This document shows, in pieces, positions 20,545 through 29,138 of a stretch of 64,000 bases of DNA. Both the position numbers and the translations under genes were made by a program. Position 1 is the stretch's first letter. Each line of letters begins with the position of its first letter. The notes under the pieces were generated by a model, which was not told the DNA's origin, searched no databases, and saw only the letters and a list, made by a program, of their open reading frames with translations. Origin of the DNA: Rhodoluna limnophila (lineage in GTDB: Bacteria > Actinomycetota > Actinomycetes > Actinomycetales > Microbacteriaceae); assembly GCF_005845365.1 (NCBI RefSeq), contig NZ_CP040509.1:1240001-1304000 (forward strand). The letters are read 5' to 3'.

Positions 20545-22194
20545 ATGCAAAAAACCCGTAACCGTTGGATCGGTCTTGTCTTTATTTCTTTGGCCATCTC
20601 TCTGGTTATCATCGACGGAACAATCGTCAACACCATTTTTCCGAGCATCATCGAAGACCTTGGCCTCACCTCTACCGAGGTTCAGTGGGTTCAAGAAAGC
20701 TACGTTCTAGTTTTTGCATCACTGCTTTTGGTATGGGGTTCACTGGCCGACCGCATTGGTCGCCGCAAAGTTTTGGTTATCGGTTTGGTCATCTTTGTTC
20801 TGGCATCGGTCTGGGCAGGTTTTAGCCAAGATGCAGCCCAGATGATCATGGCCCGCGTGGCCCAAGGTGTCGGTGGAGCCATGGTGCTCCCGACCACCCT
20901 GTCACTGGTCAACGCAAACTTTCAGGGTCGCGAGCGCGGCATTGCCTTTGCCGTTTGGGGTTCAACTATCGGTGGAATGGTGGCCGTTGGGCCGGTACTT
21001 GGCGGTTGGCTGGCTACCGATTTTGACTGGCGCTGGGCGTTCAACATAAACCTGCCACTTGGGCTAATTGTTATTGCCGGCTTGCTCTTCTGGATTCGCG
21101 AATCCAAACAAGAGCATCGCGAAGGTGGCATTGACTACGTCGGTGCAGGTATCTCAGTAGTGATGTTTGCCACCCTGGTTTTTGGTCTAATCGAGGGCCG
21201 TGTCTATGGCTGGTGGCAGGCCAGCACCGCCAATGTTTTCACCATCGGTGATTTCAGTTGGCCAACCGAAGGGCTTTCAATCATTCCGGTTTCACTAGGA
21301 ATCTCGTTGGTCTTCTTTGTTCTCTTTGCCCTTTGGGAGAAGGCTCGTGAGCGCGCGCACAAGAATGTACTGCTTGACCTTGACCTATTTAAAATCGGCA
21401 GCTTCAGAAACGGCTCGATTGCCGCACTGATTATTTCGATGGGCGAGTTCGGTCTACTTTTTGCAATTCCACTGTGGCTTCAGAACGTACTTGGCCTAAG
21501 CGCAATTTCATCTGGATTGGTTCTGCTTTGGCTTGCCGGCGGCTCATTCCTGGCTTCGGGAATCGGCGGAGCGATGAGCGGCAAGCTCTCGGCCACCAAC
21601 GCGGTGCGCATCGGTGTTGCTCTTGAGCTAATTGGTATTGCCGGCATTGCCTTGTTCGGAACCATCGAGGGTGGCTGGCTGTCAGTAGCCGCTTGGTTGA
21701 TGATTTACGGAATGGGAATTGGTCTGGCTACCGCCCAACTGACCGGTGTGATCATGGTTGATGTTCCAAACGAAAAAATTGGTCAGGCTTCTGGCTCGCA
21801 GAGCACGGTTCGCCAAATTGGTTCAGCGCTGGGCATTGCAGTTTTGGGCACCATTCTGTTCACCTCAACTCAGGTGGCCAGCGAGCAAAACCTGCGCGAG
21901 GTTCCGTTGATTGCGTCGATCGATGCTGCCGCGCAGACCGAGCTGGTTGAAGGACTGACCAACCAGGTGGTGGATTCTGCCGGTGCGGCACTGCCTTACG
22001 TTGAGGCCGGAATGATTCAAGCCGGGTTGCCGCCTCAGGCCGCCGCCGATATTCAAGCGGCCGCAAACCAGGGCTTCACCACCGGAGTTCAGGCGACCGG
22101 TTGGGCTGCTGCCGGATTTATGGCACTCGGATTTGCTTCAACCTTTGCAATGGGAACCAAGCGCCGCAAAGAATCGACTGAGACCAAGAGCTAA
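20545..22194 (+). CDS. MFS drug efflux pump, DHA2 (14-TM) family
   Basis: The 549-residue protein has about 14 membrane helices and matches EmrB/QacA-type proton-drug antiporters. D29/G in VIIDGTIVNTIFPSI (helix 1), motif A GSLADRIGRRKVLVIG after helix 2, and the helix 5 stretch GPVLGGWLATDFDWRWAFNINLPLG are the classical DHA2 blocks. The region before the last helix (about 440-510) is an unusually long Ala/Gln-rich extracellular loop. TAGCCT lies 7 bases before the ATG with no ribosome site, so it is probably leaderless. The substrates are unknown. The next gene starts 2 bases after its stop. Confidence 0.92.
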   Translation: MQKTRNRWIGLVFISLAISLVIIDGTIVNTIFPSIIEDLGLTSTEVQWVQESYVLVFASLLLVWGSLADRIGRRKVLVIGLVIFVLASVWAGFSQDAAQMIMARVAQGVGGAMVLPTTLSLVNANFQGRERGIAFAVWGSTIGGMVAVGPVLGGWLATDFDWRWAFNINLPLGLIVIAGLLFWIRESKQEHREGGIDYVGAGISVVMFATLVFGLIEGRVYGWWQASTANVFTIGDFSWPTEGLSIIPVSLGISLVFFVLFALWEKARERAHKNVLLDLDLFKIGSFRNGSIAALIISMGEFGLLFAIPLWLQNVLGLSAISSGLVLLWLAGGSFLASGIGGAMSGKLSATNAVRIGVALELIGIAGIALFGTIEGGWLSVAAWLMIYGMGIGLATAQLTGVIMVDVPNEKIGQASGSQSTVRQIGSALGIAVLGTILFTSTQVASEQNLREVPLIASIDAAAQTELVEGLTNQVVDSAGAALPYVEAGMIQAGLPPQAAADIQAAANQGFTTGVQATGWAAAGFMALGFASTFAMGTKRRKESTETKS

Positions 22195-22196
22195 TT

Positions 22197-22562
22197 GTGA
22201 AACCGACAATCCGAGTTATTTGGCTGACCTTTATGGGTGGCACGATTGGCACGCTCGCGCGATTCTTCATCGGTGATGTGTCGGGCCAACTTATGGGCCT
22301 GGTTCTGGTGAATACGCTTGGCGCCGCTGCGCTGGGCTGGTTCAATGGCGACAAACGTTTTGATACCGCAGAGCAAAAAGCGTTTTGGGCTGTTGGTTTG
22401 GCTGGCGGTTTTACCACCATGAGCGGGCTGGCGTCGATGATCGTAACTTGGCAGACCGTGCTGGGCTGGGTGGTTTTTGCCTGGGCCCTTGCGCTCTTTG
22501 CATCGGGGTTGGCTTCTTACTTTTTGGCATACTCAATTGCTCGTGATCGGGGTGCCGAATGA
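22197..22562 (+). CDS. crcB: CrcB/FluC fluoride channel, first subunit
   Basis: FluC proteins form a dual-topology dimer that lets fluoride leak out of the cell. This 121-residue copy has four helices, GGTIGTLARF near the N-terminus (helix 1 Arg) and LVNTLGAAALGW (pore Asn) in helix 2. The helix-3 break reads GGFTTMSGLAS, where the phenylalanine that lines the pore in most copies (TFS) is replaced by Met. The start is a GTG 2 bases after the MFS gene. With the second copy it probably makes a heterodimer. Confidence 0.92.
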   Translation: MKPTIRVIWLTFMGGTIGTLARFFIGDVSGQLMGLVLVNTLGAAALGWFNGDKRFDTAEQKAFWAVGLAGGFTTMSGLASMIVTWQTVLGWVVFAWALALFASGLASYFLAYSIARDRGAE

Positions 22563-22957
22563 GCTACCTAAGCCCCTGGATTATTGCGCTGGTTGGAGTT
22601 GCCGGCGGTGTTGGTGCGGTTCTAAGGCTGTTTGCGGCTCAGTGGAACGCCAAGCTGCCTTGGGGTATTTTGGCCGCGAACGTTTTGGCCTCAGGCGTGG
22701 TTGGTTTTACGGCTAACTTTTTTGCCGTTGAAGTAGCGGCCGATTCCGACTTGATGCTCTGGGCCTCGATTGGCGCGGTTGTGGTGGTTGGGTTTGCCGG
22801 AGGGCTATCAACCTTTAGCTCTTACGCTGCGCAAACCGTTGAATTTTTCAGACGGGGCCGAATTGCTCAGGGACTTATCAACACCGCACTTAATCTGCTG
22901 ATTACTCCACTTGCTGTTTGGTTAGGGGCATTGGCCGCTTTGGCCCTGCTAAAATAG
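22559..22957 (+). CDS. crcB: CrcB/FluC fluoride channel, second subunit
   Basis: The 132-residue protein starts in an ATGA overlap with the first crcB. It carries GVAGGVGAVLRLF (helix 1), LAANVLASGVVGF (helix 2 Asn) and an intact helix-3 break GFAGGLSTFSSYA with the pore Phe and Ser/Thr. Four hydrophobic helices are visible. In actinobacteria and firmicutes such adjacent pairs usually act as an obligate heterodimer. There is no leader sequence long enough for a fluoride riboswitch, so expression is probably constant with the efflux pump upstream. Confidence 0.94.
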   Translation: MSYLSPWIIALVGVAGGVGAVLRLFAAQWNAKLPWGILAANVLASGVVGFTANFFAVEVAADSDLMLWASIGAVVVVGFAGGLSTFSSYAAQTVEFFRRGRIAQGLINTALNLLITPLAVWLGALAALALLK

Positions 22958-23000
22958 GGGCAGGTTTTCTCTCTCCCACACACGTTAGGGGGGTCTCGTC

Positions 23001-23228
23001 ATGGGGCGTGGCCGTCAAAAAGCTAAGCACACCAAGGTGGCTCGCGAGCTAAAGTACTTTAGCCCGAACACCGACTTGACCGCGCTTGAAAAAGAAATCG
23101 GTCACATTCCGCCAGCCAACACTGGCTTTGCTGGCGACTCTGAGCCTGAATATGAAGACAAGTGGGCAGACCTTTACGCAGACGATTCTGACGAAGATTC
23201 AGAAGAAGCCGAAGAAGACCGCCGCTAA
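23001..23228 (+). CDS. DUF3073 protein
   Basis: The 75-residue product begins MGRGRQKAKHTKVARELKYF, the strongly conserved basic N-terminus of the actinobacterial DUF3073 family, and ends in a very acidic tail rich in Asp and Glu. The ATG follows GGGGGGTCTCGTC, a G-rich ribosome site. The role is unknown; the split charge pattern suggests a nucleic-acid or ribosome contact, which is inference only. The last 4 bases overlap the end of the convergent Rrf2 gene. Confidence 0.9.
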   Translation: MGRGRQKAKHTKVARELKYFSPNTDLTALEKEIGHIPPANTGFAGDSEPEYEDKWADLYADDSDEDSEEAEEDRR

Positions 23229-23710
23229 TTAGTTTCGTAGCCCGGTCGACTTACCCAGGCATCGGGCTGGTTTAGCAGCTGCGACATTTCAGGGCCAAAC
23301 TTGCCTGATACTACATCTGACAACGAGACGTTCTCAAGAACAGATCGAAGCGCAACACGAACTCCGACCCAAACATCTTGCAAGTGGGTTGCCGAACCTG
23401 TGTAAGTGACGTTTTCTGGGCGCAAACCTCGCACCGCGGCCAATGGGCCATCAAGCACACGGATAACCTCGGCCAAGCTGATTTTCTCAGGACTGCGGCT
23501 TAGTCGATAACCGCCAACGGCTCCGCGCTGGCTGATGATGAACCCGGCGTGACGCAGCTCGGTCAGGATTCCCTCGAGAAACTTGATCGGGATGGATTGC
23601 GATTTGGCAATGGCGTCACCCTTGACCAATCCGGTTGGGTCGGCGGCGTAAGACTCGGCTAAGAAGAGCAGCGCTCTCATTCCGTAGTCAACCTTTGCCG
23701 ATACCTGCAT
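23225..23710 (-). CDS. Rrf2-family transcriptional regulator, cysteine-free (CymR-like)
   Basis: The 161-residue protein opens MQVSAKVDYGMRALLFLA and has the winged helix ISQRGAVGGYRLSRSPEKISLAEVIRVLDG, both hallmarks of the Rrf2 family. It has no cysteine at all, so it cannot hold the Fe-S cluster of IscR or NsrR; in this it is like CymR, the regulator of cysteine metabolism in firmicutes. I chose the ATG at 23710, with GATAGAGGC upstream, over the one at 23722. It is divergent from an SsuABC-like transporter, so control of sulfur uptake is a fair inference. Sequence words in the shared control region recur before the sulfite reductase operon. Confidence 0.9.
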   Translation of the reverse strand: MQVSAKVDYGMRALLFLAESYAADPTGLVKGDAIAKSQSIPIKFLEGILTELRHAGFIISQRGAVGGYRLSRSPEKISLAEVIRVLDGPLAAVRGLRPENVTYTGSATHLQDVWVGVRVALRSVLENVSLSDVVSGKFGPEMSQLLNQPDAWVSRPGYETN

Positions 23711-23736
23711 GCCTCTATCCAATCAGGTTTTGGGCT

Positions 23737-23759
23737 CTGAAACATTACGTCACGAACGG
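23737..23759. promoter_or_regulatory. Candidate sulfur-regulator site in the rrf2/ssuA-like divergent region
   Basis: CTGAAACATT (23737-23746) and CACGAACGG (23751-23759) lie close together between the divergent genes. Both words also occur between the sulfite reductase and cbiX genes (33904-33913 and 33960-33968), the only other divergent promoter region of the sulfur block. The spacing between the words differs, so this may be two half-sites or chance. Confidence 0.4.
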
Positions 23760-23816
23760 GCAGCAAAAGAAATCTCGGGCTAATCTCTACAAAAGCACTA
23801 GAGAAAGTAGTAATTG

Positions 23817-24899
23817 ATGCGCAAGCGTAACCGGCAACGTAAAAAGTTAGGTCAGCTTGCCGGCGCTATCTTGGCAGTCATTGCTATTGGTTCGGCTCTG
23901 TTCTCAGCTATCCCAACCTCAAACCCAGAAGCCGAAAATTCAGAGTTTCCGTCGGTGATTCGCATCGGCTACTTTGCCAACATCACTCACGCATCGGCAC
24001 TTATTGCCGTGCAGGAGCAATACTTCGAGAAGTACCTGCCTGACACCGAGATTCAATACTTTGTGTTTCCGTCAGGTTCTGCGGCCGTCGAGGCATTCAA
24101 GGGTGGCGCTCTCGACATCAGCTACGTTGGCCCAAACCCAGCCATCAACGGATTTGTAACCACCAACGGAAGCCTCCTCAGAATTGTGTCTGGGGCAACT
24201 TCTGGTGGCGCGCAATTTGTAGTTCAGCCGGGCATTACCGAGGCCAACCTAGCCGGCAAGAACTTTGCCACCCCTGGCCTGGGCGGCACCCAAGATGTTG
24301 CGCTGCGCAGCTACCTCAGTGACAAGGGCTTGACCTTTGATGTGGGCGGCGATGTTGCGATTACACCTTCGGACAACGCGGCCACACTATCGCTGTTTCA
24401 AAAGGGTGACATCGATGGCGCTTGGGTGCCTGAGCCTTGGGCTTCAAGATTGGTACTCGAGGGCGGCGGCAAAGTCTTGGTCAACGAGGCAGACCTTTGG
24501 GAGAATGGCGCCTTTGCCACCACGCTAATTGCCGCAACTTCGAGCTTCAGCGCTGAGTATCCGGCAGCGGTCGAAGCGGTACTCGAGGCCAACCTCGATG
24601 CCCTGCAGCTGATTGAAAACGCGCCCGAAGAGGCCAAGTTGCTAAGCCAAGAAGAAATTGCCCGCCAGACCGGAAAGACCCTGCCGATTGAAACCTTGAA
24701 CCGAGCCTGGGGCAACCTCAAATTTGGCTACGACCCGCTGGCTTTGACTCTGCAAAAAAGTGCCGATGACGCCGTAAAAGTGGACATGCTGAAACTTGGC
24801 AGCACCGGGCTAAAGGGCATTTACGATCTTCTACCGCTAAACAATTTGGTGGCCCGCCGAGGGCTGCCGACCGCAGACGCTGCTGGGTTAGGAAGCTAA
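23817..24899 (+). CDS. SsuA/TauA-like ABC transporter substrate-binding protein
   Basis: The 360-residue protein has a basic N-terminus and one hydrophobic helix (about 13-33), fitting a signal peptide or anchor without a lipobox cysteine. After it comes the NMT1/SsuA-type fold: IRIGYFANITHASALIAVQEQYFEKYLPDTEIQY and a central GPNPAINGF loop, then GDIDGAWVPEPWASRL. Such proteins bind sulfonates, taurine, nitrate or similar anions. The ATG at 23817 was preferred over a TTG one codon earlier. It forms an operon with the ATPase and permease that follow, divergent from the Rrf2 gene, and near sulfate assimilation genes, so a sulfur oxyanion or sulfonate is the likely cargo (inference). Confidence 0.88.
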   Translation: MRKRNRQRKKLGQLAGAILAVIAIGSALFSAIPTSNPEAENSEFPSVIRIGYFANITHASALIAVQEQYFEKYLPDTEIQYFVFPSGSAAVEAFKGGALDISYVGPNPAINGFVTTNGSLLRIVSGATSGGAQFVVQPGITEANLAGKNFATPGLGGTQDVALRSYLSDKGLTFDVGGDVAITPSDNAATLSLFQKGDIDGAWVPEPWASRLVLEGGGKVLVNEADLWENGAFATTLIAATSSFSAEYPAAVEAVLEANLDALQLIENAPEEAKLLSQEEIARQTGKTLPIETLNRAWGNLKFGYDPLALTLQKSADDAVKVDMLKLGSTGLKGIYDLLPLNNLVARRGLPTADAAGLGS

Positions 24900-25654
24900 T
24901 GAGCGAACCAATTCTAAAGATCCGCAACCTCACCAAGAGGTTTAGTCAGAATGGCCCGGTGGTCATAGACGACTTCAACCTTGACCTGCACGAAGGCGAG
25001 TTTGTCTCACTAGTGGGTGCATCTGGTTGCGGTAAATCAACCCTGCTCAACATTTTGACCGGCCTGGACTCCCCGACCTCGGGCACCATCGAATCAAAAT
25101 ACGCCGCCAGCCTGATGTTTCAGGAGCACGCGCTGCTACCTTGGTTGACCGCCGGAGAAAACATCGAGCTGGCGCTAAAGCTAAGCGATGCGCCTGAAGT
25201 GAAAAAACTTGACGCTGATGGTCGCGAGGCTCGGGCTCAGGAACTTCTGGAATTGGTTCACTTGCCACACGCATTCGACCTCAGACCACACGAACTCTCG
25301 GGTGGCATGCGCCAGCGCGTTGCAATTGCCCGCGCGCTTGCACAGGGCCGCAAAGTTTTGCTGATGGACGAGCCCTTTGCAGCACTCGATGCCATCACCC
25401 GCGACTTTCTGCACGACGAGTTAATTCGAATCTGGCAAGAGACCGGCCTGGCCGTAATTTTTGTTACCCACAACGTGCGCGAGGCTGTTCGCCTTGGTCA
25501 GCGCGTAATTCTGATGAGCTCAAAGCCTGGCCGCATCATCCGCGAATGGCCGATTAAGTACGCCCAGCCAAGACGCATCGAGTCAAACACTGTGGCGCAA
25601 ATTTCTGCAGTGATCACCGATGAACTTCGTAAGGAGATTCGCCGCCATGCCTAA
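24899..25654 (+). CDS. SsuB/TauB-like ABC transporter ATPase
   Basis: The 251-residue ATPase energises the SsuABC-like importer. Walker A is GASGCGKST (40-48), the Q-loop is MFQEHALLPWLTA, the signature is ELSGGMRQRVAIARAL and Walker B is VLLMDEPFAALDA, then the H-loop VIFVTHNVREA. These sequences fit the nitrate/sulfonate/taurine subfamily. It begins in a TAATG overlap with the binding-protein gene and overlaps the permease gene by 8 bases. Confidence 0.93.
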   Translation: MSEPILKIRNLTKRFSQNGPVVIDDFNLDLHEGEFVSLVGASGCGKSTLLNILTGLDSPTSGTIESKYAASLMFQEHALLPWLTAGENIELALKLSDAPEVKKLDADGREARAQELLELVHLPHAFDLRPHELSGGMRQRVAIARALAQGRKVLLMDEPFAALDAITRDFLHDELIRIWQETGLAVIFVTHNVREAVRLGQRVILMSSKPGRIIREWPIKYAQPRRIESNTVAQISAVITDELRKEIRRHA

Positions 25655-26552
25655 TTTTGAACACATCGATATCGACATCGAGCTAGAAGAAAAACAGCGC
25701 AAAGCCGACCTTGCGGCAATGTCTGCTGGACTCGATGCCCTCGAGACCAACACCAGTCAAAAGGGCGGCCGCCGCAAGCGTCTACTCAAGGCATTTGCCC
25801 CACTGGTTGCCGTGGCCATTGTTTTTGTAATTTGGGAAATTGCGGTTTTGCTGAAGTTGCAGCCGGACTACATTTTGCCGTCACCGGCCCAGGTACTTGC
25901 CTCACTGGTTGACCAGGCGCAACAGGGGCTGCTGTTTCCTTCAGCACTCAACAGCCTTCGTCGCGGTGTTCAGGGCTTTGCAATTTCACTCGTGATTGCC
26001 CTGCCGATTGGCCTTGCCTTGGGTCTAAACCCAACGCTTCGCGCCATTGCCCGCCCACTGCTTACCGGCTTGCAGCAACTGCCATCGGTGGCTTGGGTGC
26101 CGGCAGCAATCATCTGGTTTGGGCTATCAGACGCCACTATTTTTGCCGTGGTCCTGCTTGGCGCTGTTCCATCCATCGCCAACGGCCTCATCTCAGGTAT
26201 CGATCAGATTCCACCGATTTACCTGCGTGCCGGCAAGGTTTTGGGCGCCAAGGGCTTCAACAGCATCTACCACATCGTCATCCCGGGCGCATGGCCGGGC
26301 TTCTTGGGTGGTCTTGAACAGGGATGGGCTTTTGCCTGGCGTTCACTGATGGCCGCAGAGTTGATTGCCATTGCGCCATCACTAGGACCTGGCCTGGGAC
26401 TAATGCTCGACACCGGTCGCCAGCTTGGTGACATGTCTTTGGTGCTCGGCTCAATCATCACGATCATGGCCGTGGGTGTTTTGATCGAACGTCTGGTGTT
26501 TGCACCGGTTCGCCAGCGAACCCTGCGTAACCGCGGACTTATCGGCCGCTAG
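25647..26552 (+). CDS. SsuC/TauC-like ABC transporter permease
   Basis: The 301-residue permease has an unusual polar, acidic extension of about 45 residues (opening MPNFEHIDIDIELEEKQRKA) before the first of about six membrane helices. The BPD_transp_1 EAA-like loop reads RAGKVLGAKGFNSIYHIVIPGAWPGFLGGLEQGWAFAWRSLMAAEL, typical for the sulfonate/nitrate group (quoted here in pieces of the 210-250 region). The ATG at 25647 follows AAGGAG with good spacing; an in-frame ATG at 25620 lacks one. No monooxygenase (SsuD/TauD) is near. Confidence 0.92.
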   Translation: MPNFEHIDIDIELEEKQRKADLAAMSAGLDALETNTSQKGGRRKRLLKAFAPLVAVAIVFVIWEIAVLLKLQPDYILPSPAQVLASLVDQAQQGLLFPSALNSLRRGVQGFAISLVIALPIGLALGLNPTLRAIARPLLTGLQQLPSVAWVPAAIIWFGLSDATIFAVVLLGAVPSIANGLISGIDQIPPIYLRAGKVLGAKGFNSIYHIVIPGAWPGFLGGLEQGWAFAWRSLMAAELIAIAPSLGPGLGLMLDTGRQLGDMSLVLGSIITIMAVGVLIERLVFAPVRQRTLRNRGLIGR

Positions 26553-26569
26553 GCGCTAGGAATTAGGCG

Positions 26570-27928
26570 CTAGGCGTTTGAGACGCGCACCTGCTCTTCG
26601 CGGTCAACAACCTTTACGCGCTCACGCTCTACGTGTGAGGTGTCAGCTGCACCCAAGGCAATCTCGTGGTCGTTGAGCTTTAGCCAACCTACCCAGGTGG
26701 TGTAATCCACGCCGCGGGCCTTTAGCTCAGCCAAGACGGCATCGGTGTCAGCAACCGCTGGGTCAACCAACTTGTCAACGTCAGCAACCAAGTTTTCGAT
26801 GGTCTCAGTCGCGTCACTCTTGGTGTGGCCAATTAGACCAACCGGGCCACGCTTGATCCAGCCGGTAGCGTAGAGGCCTTCAACCTGTGAACCATCTTCG
26901 TCGACAACGCGGCCGCCCTGGTTACGAATCACGCCATACTTGTCGTCGAATGGAACCTCTGGCAGCTCGCTACCGAAGTATCCGATGGCACGGTAAATTG
27001 CCTGAACCGGGAACTCAACAAACTGGCCGGTTCCGTGAACCGAAGAACCGTCTGGGTTCAGCTCGGTGCGCTCAAACTTGATGCCTTCAACTTTGTCGGT
27101 GCCAAGAATTTCAACTGGGCTCGAGAAGAAGTGCAGGTGCAAGCGGCGGCTGGCGCCCTTTGGCTCTTCTTCGCGCCAACCTTCGATGATTCGCGCCATG
27201 ACCTTGTGCTGGTTGGTGACACCCTCAGCGTCCTCGTCGAACCAGCCCTCAGGAAAGTCCTCGTCGTAAAGCACTAGGTCAACATCTTCAAGTTCGCCTA
27301 GTTCGCGAAGCTCAATCGGGGTGAATTTAATTTGAGCTGGACCGCGGCGACCAAACACGTGAACATCGGTGACCGGTGAAGCCTTTAGGCCTTCATAAAC
27401 GTTGGCCGGAATATCAGTTGACAGCATGTCATCAGCGTGCTTTGCCAATACGCGAGCTACGTCAAGGGCCACGTTTCCGTTACCCAAAACTGCAACCTGC
27501 TTGGCGTTTAGCGGCCAGGTGCGCGGGAAGTCAGGGTGGCCGTCGTACCAAGAAACAAAGTCAGCTGCACCGTATGAACCCTCAAGGTCAACACCAGGGA
27601 TGTTTAGGGTTGCGTCTTTGATGGCACCGGTGGCAAAAATCACTGCGTGGTAGTGCTTGCGAATGTCTTCGAGCTTGAGGTCTTTGCCAAACTCAACGTT
27701 TCCGAAGAATCGAATCACACCAGAGTCGAGCATCTCGTGCAATGAGTTGACGATGCCCTTGATGCGCGGGTGGTCAGGTGCAACGCCGTAGCGAATCAAG
27801 CCGTAAGGCGCAGGCAGCGAGTCGAATAGATCGATGTTCACATCTGGGTATTTGCTGGCCAAGATGTTGCCAGCGTAGATACCTGCCGGGCCGGCGCCGA
27901 TGATCGCTACGCGAAGGTGCTTACTCAT
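26570..27928 (-). CDS. fprA: FprA-type ferredoxin-NADP+ reductase
   Basis: This flavoprotein of the adrenodoxin-reductase family moves electrons from NADPH to ferredoxin. The 452 residues hold the FAD loop GAGPAGIYAG (11-20), PYGLIRYGVAPDHP and the NADP loop GNGNVALDVARVL, and the C-terminal GWIKRGPVGLIGHTKSDA segment. It is the last gene of the sulfate-reduction operon and overlaps the siroheme synthase gene by 8 bases, so its job here is very likely to reduce the ferredoxin that feeds sulfite reductase. No ferredoxin gene lies in the operon. Confidence 0.95.
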   Translation of the reverse strand: MSKHLRVAIIGAGPAGIYAGNILASKYPDVNIDLFDSLPAPYGLIRYGVAPDHPRIKGIVNSLHEMLDSGVIRFFGNVEFGKDLKLEDIRKHYHAVIFATGAIKDATLNIPGVDLEGSYGAADFVSWYDGHPDFPRTWPLNAKQVAVLGNGNVALDVARVLAKHADDMLSTDIPANVYEGLKASPVTDVHVFGRRGPAQIKFTPIELRELGELEDVDLVLYDEDFPEGWFDEDAEGVTNQHKVMARIIEGWREEEPKGASRRLHLHFFSSPVEILGTDKVEGIKFERTELNPDGSSVHGTGQFVEFPVQAIYRAIGYFGSELPEVPFDDKYGVIRNQGGRVVDEDGSQVEGLYATGWIKRGPVGLIGHTKSDATETIENLVADVDKLVDPAVADTDAVLAELKARGVDYTTWVGWLKLNDHEIALGAADTSHVERERVKVVDREEQVRVSNA

Positions 27929-29138
27929 TTGATTCCTCTTCTTTGTTTCTCTCGTTCACAACATCACCGATCACAATCACTGCAGGTGCTTTCACACCGA
28001 TTTCTGCGGCAACCTTGGCAACTTCACCAAGTGTGGATCGGGTAATTCTTTGGCCCTGGCCGTAGCCATCTTCGATGATGGCAATTGGGCAATCTGCGCC
28101 GCGGGAACCCGCAGCTAGGTTTGCCGCGCTTTCAGCCAGCGAGGCAACACCCATCAATATCACCACAGTGTGGTCGCGCCCACCGGTGATTTCGCTAACG
28201 GCAATGTGGCCGGTAATCACGGTGAACGAAGTTGACACCCCGCGATGGGTTACTGGAATGCCCGCCAGGGCAGGAACAGCGATGGCGCTGCTGACACCTG
28301 GCACGACTTCAACCTCAACGCCGTTTGCCACGCAAAAGTCAAGCTCTTCGCCACCGCGACCAAAAACGTATGGATCGCCGCCCTTGAGCCGAACCACGCG
28401 CTTGCCGAGTTTGGCCTGGTCAACCAGAATTTGATTGATCTGATCCTGTGGAACCGGGTGATTGCTTGGGCCTTTACCAACATCGATTACCTCAACGCCT
28501 GGGTGCAGGTGTTGCAACAGGGCACGTGGGCCAAGGCGGTCGGTCACCACCACATCGGCTGCATAAAGAAGGCGTTGGCCACGAACCGTGATTAAGTCTT
28601 CGGCACCCGGGCCGCCACCAACCAAGGCAACAGTGCCAGCCAGCTTCTCTTGGGCCTTGCGCACCGCGGCGGTTGGCAGTTTGCCCTCGGTAAGTTGATC
28701 TTGAATGGCATCGCGCAGTGCCATGCCTCGGCGGGGGTCGCCGCCGCCAAAAGCGGCCACGGTCACGCCGTCAAACCGGGCAACTGCCGGCACCCAAGCG
28801 GTTGACTTTTCAGCCTCGGCAGCATTGACCGAAATAATCTGATGCGCCTCGGCCTCTTGGGTTACCGCTGCGTCAACTTCGGCAACGCCGGTTGCTGTCT
28901 GAACCAACCATGCACCGGCTAGGTCGCCGCTCTCGAAACCACGCTGGTGCCAGGTGATGCTTCCCTCTGCCGCAAGGTCAGCCAAATCGGCTGTTGCCTC
29001 AAGCGAAATTAGGGTCACCGAAGCGCCCGCGGCCAATAGGCCGTGGACTCGACGGGTGCCCACTTTTCCTCCGCCAATCACAACGACCTTTCGGCCGGCA
29101 ATGCGGAGTCCCAGTGGGTAAAGCTCGGACTGGGTCAT
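27921..29138 (-). CDS. cysG: Siroheme synthase: precorrin-2 dehydrogenase fused to uroporphyrinogen-III methyltransferase
   Basis: The 405-residue protein makes the siroheme precursor for sulfite reductase. The N-terminal half (1-150) is a Met8-like NAD-dependent precorrin-2 dehydrogenase with VVVIGGGKVGTRRV (18-31). The C-terminal half (about 165-400) is the SAM-dependent methyltransferase with VGGGPGAEDLITVRGQ, RLKGGDPYVFGRGGEE and VPGVSSAIAVPALAGIPVTHRG. The E. coli CysG ferrochelatase activity may be supplied here by the separate CbiX protein at 34.0 kb. It overlaps cysN by 4 bases. Confidence 0.94.
   Translation of the reverse strand: MTQSELYPLGLRIAGRKVVVIGGGKVGTRRVHGLLAAGASVTLISLEATADLADLAAEGSITWHQRGFESGDLAGAWLVQTATGVAEVDAAVTQEAEAHQIISVNAAEAEKSTAWVPAVARFDGVTVAAFGGGDPRRGMALRDAIQDQLTEGKLPTAAVRKAQEKLAGTVALVGGGPGAEDLITVRGQRLLYAADVVVTDRLGPRALLQHLHPGVEVIDVGKGPSNHPVPQDQINQILVDQAKLGKRVVRLKGGDPYVFGRGGEELDFCVANGVEVEVVPGVSSAIAVPALAGIPVTHRGVSTSFTVITGHIAVSEITGGRDHTVVILMGVASLAESAANLAAGSRGADCPIAIIEDGYGQGQRITRSTLGEVAKVAAEIGVKAPAVIVIGDVVNERNKEEESNE

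Noticed and set aside
22190-22200. Fluoride riboswitch before crcB
   Set aside because: Only 2 bases separate the genes, so there is no room for one.
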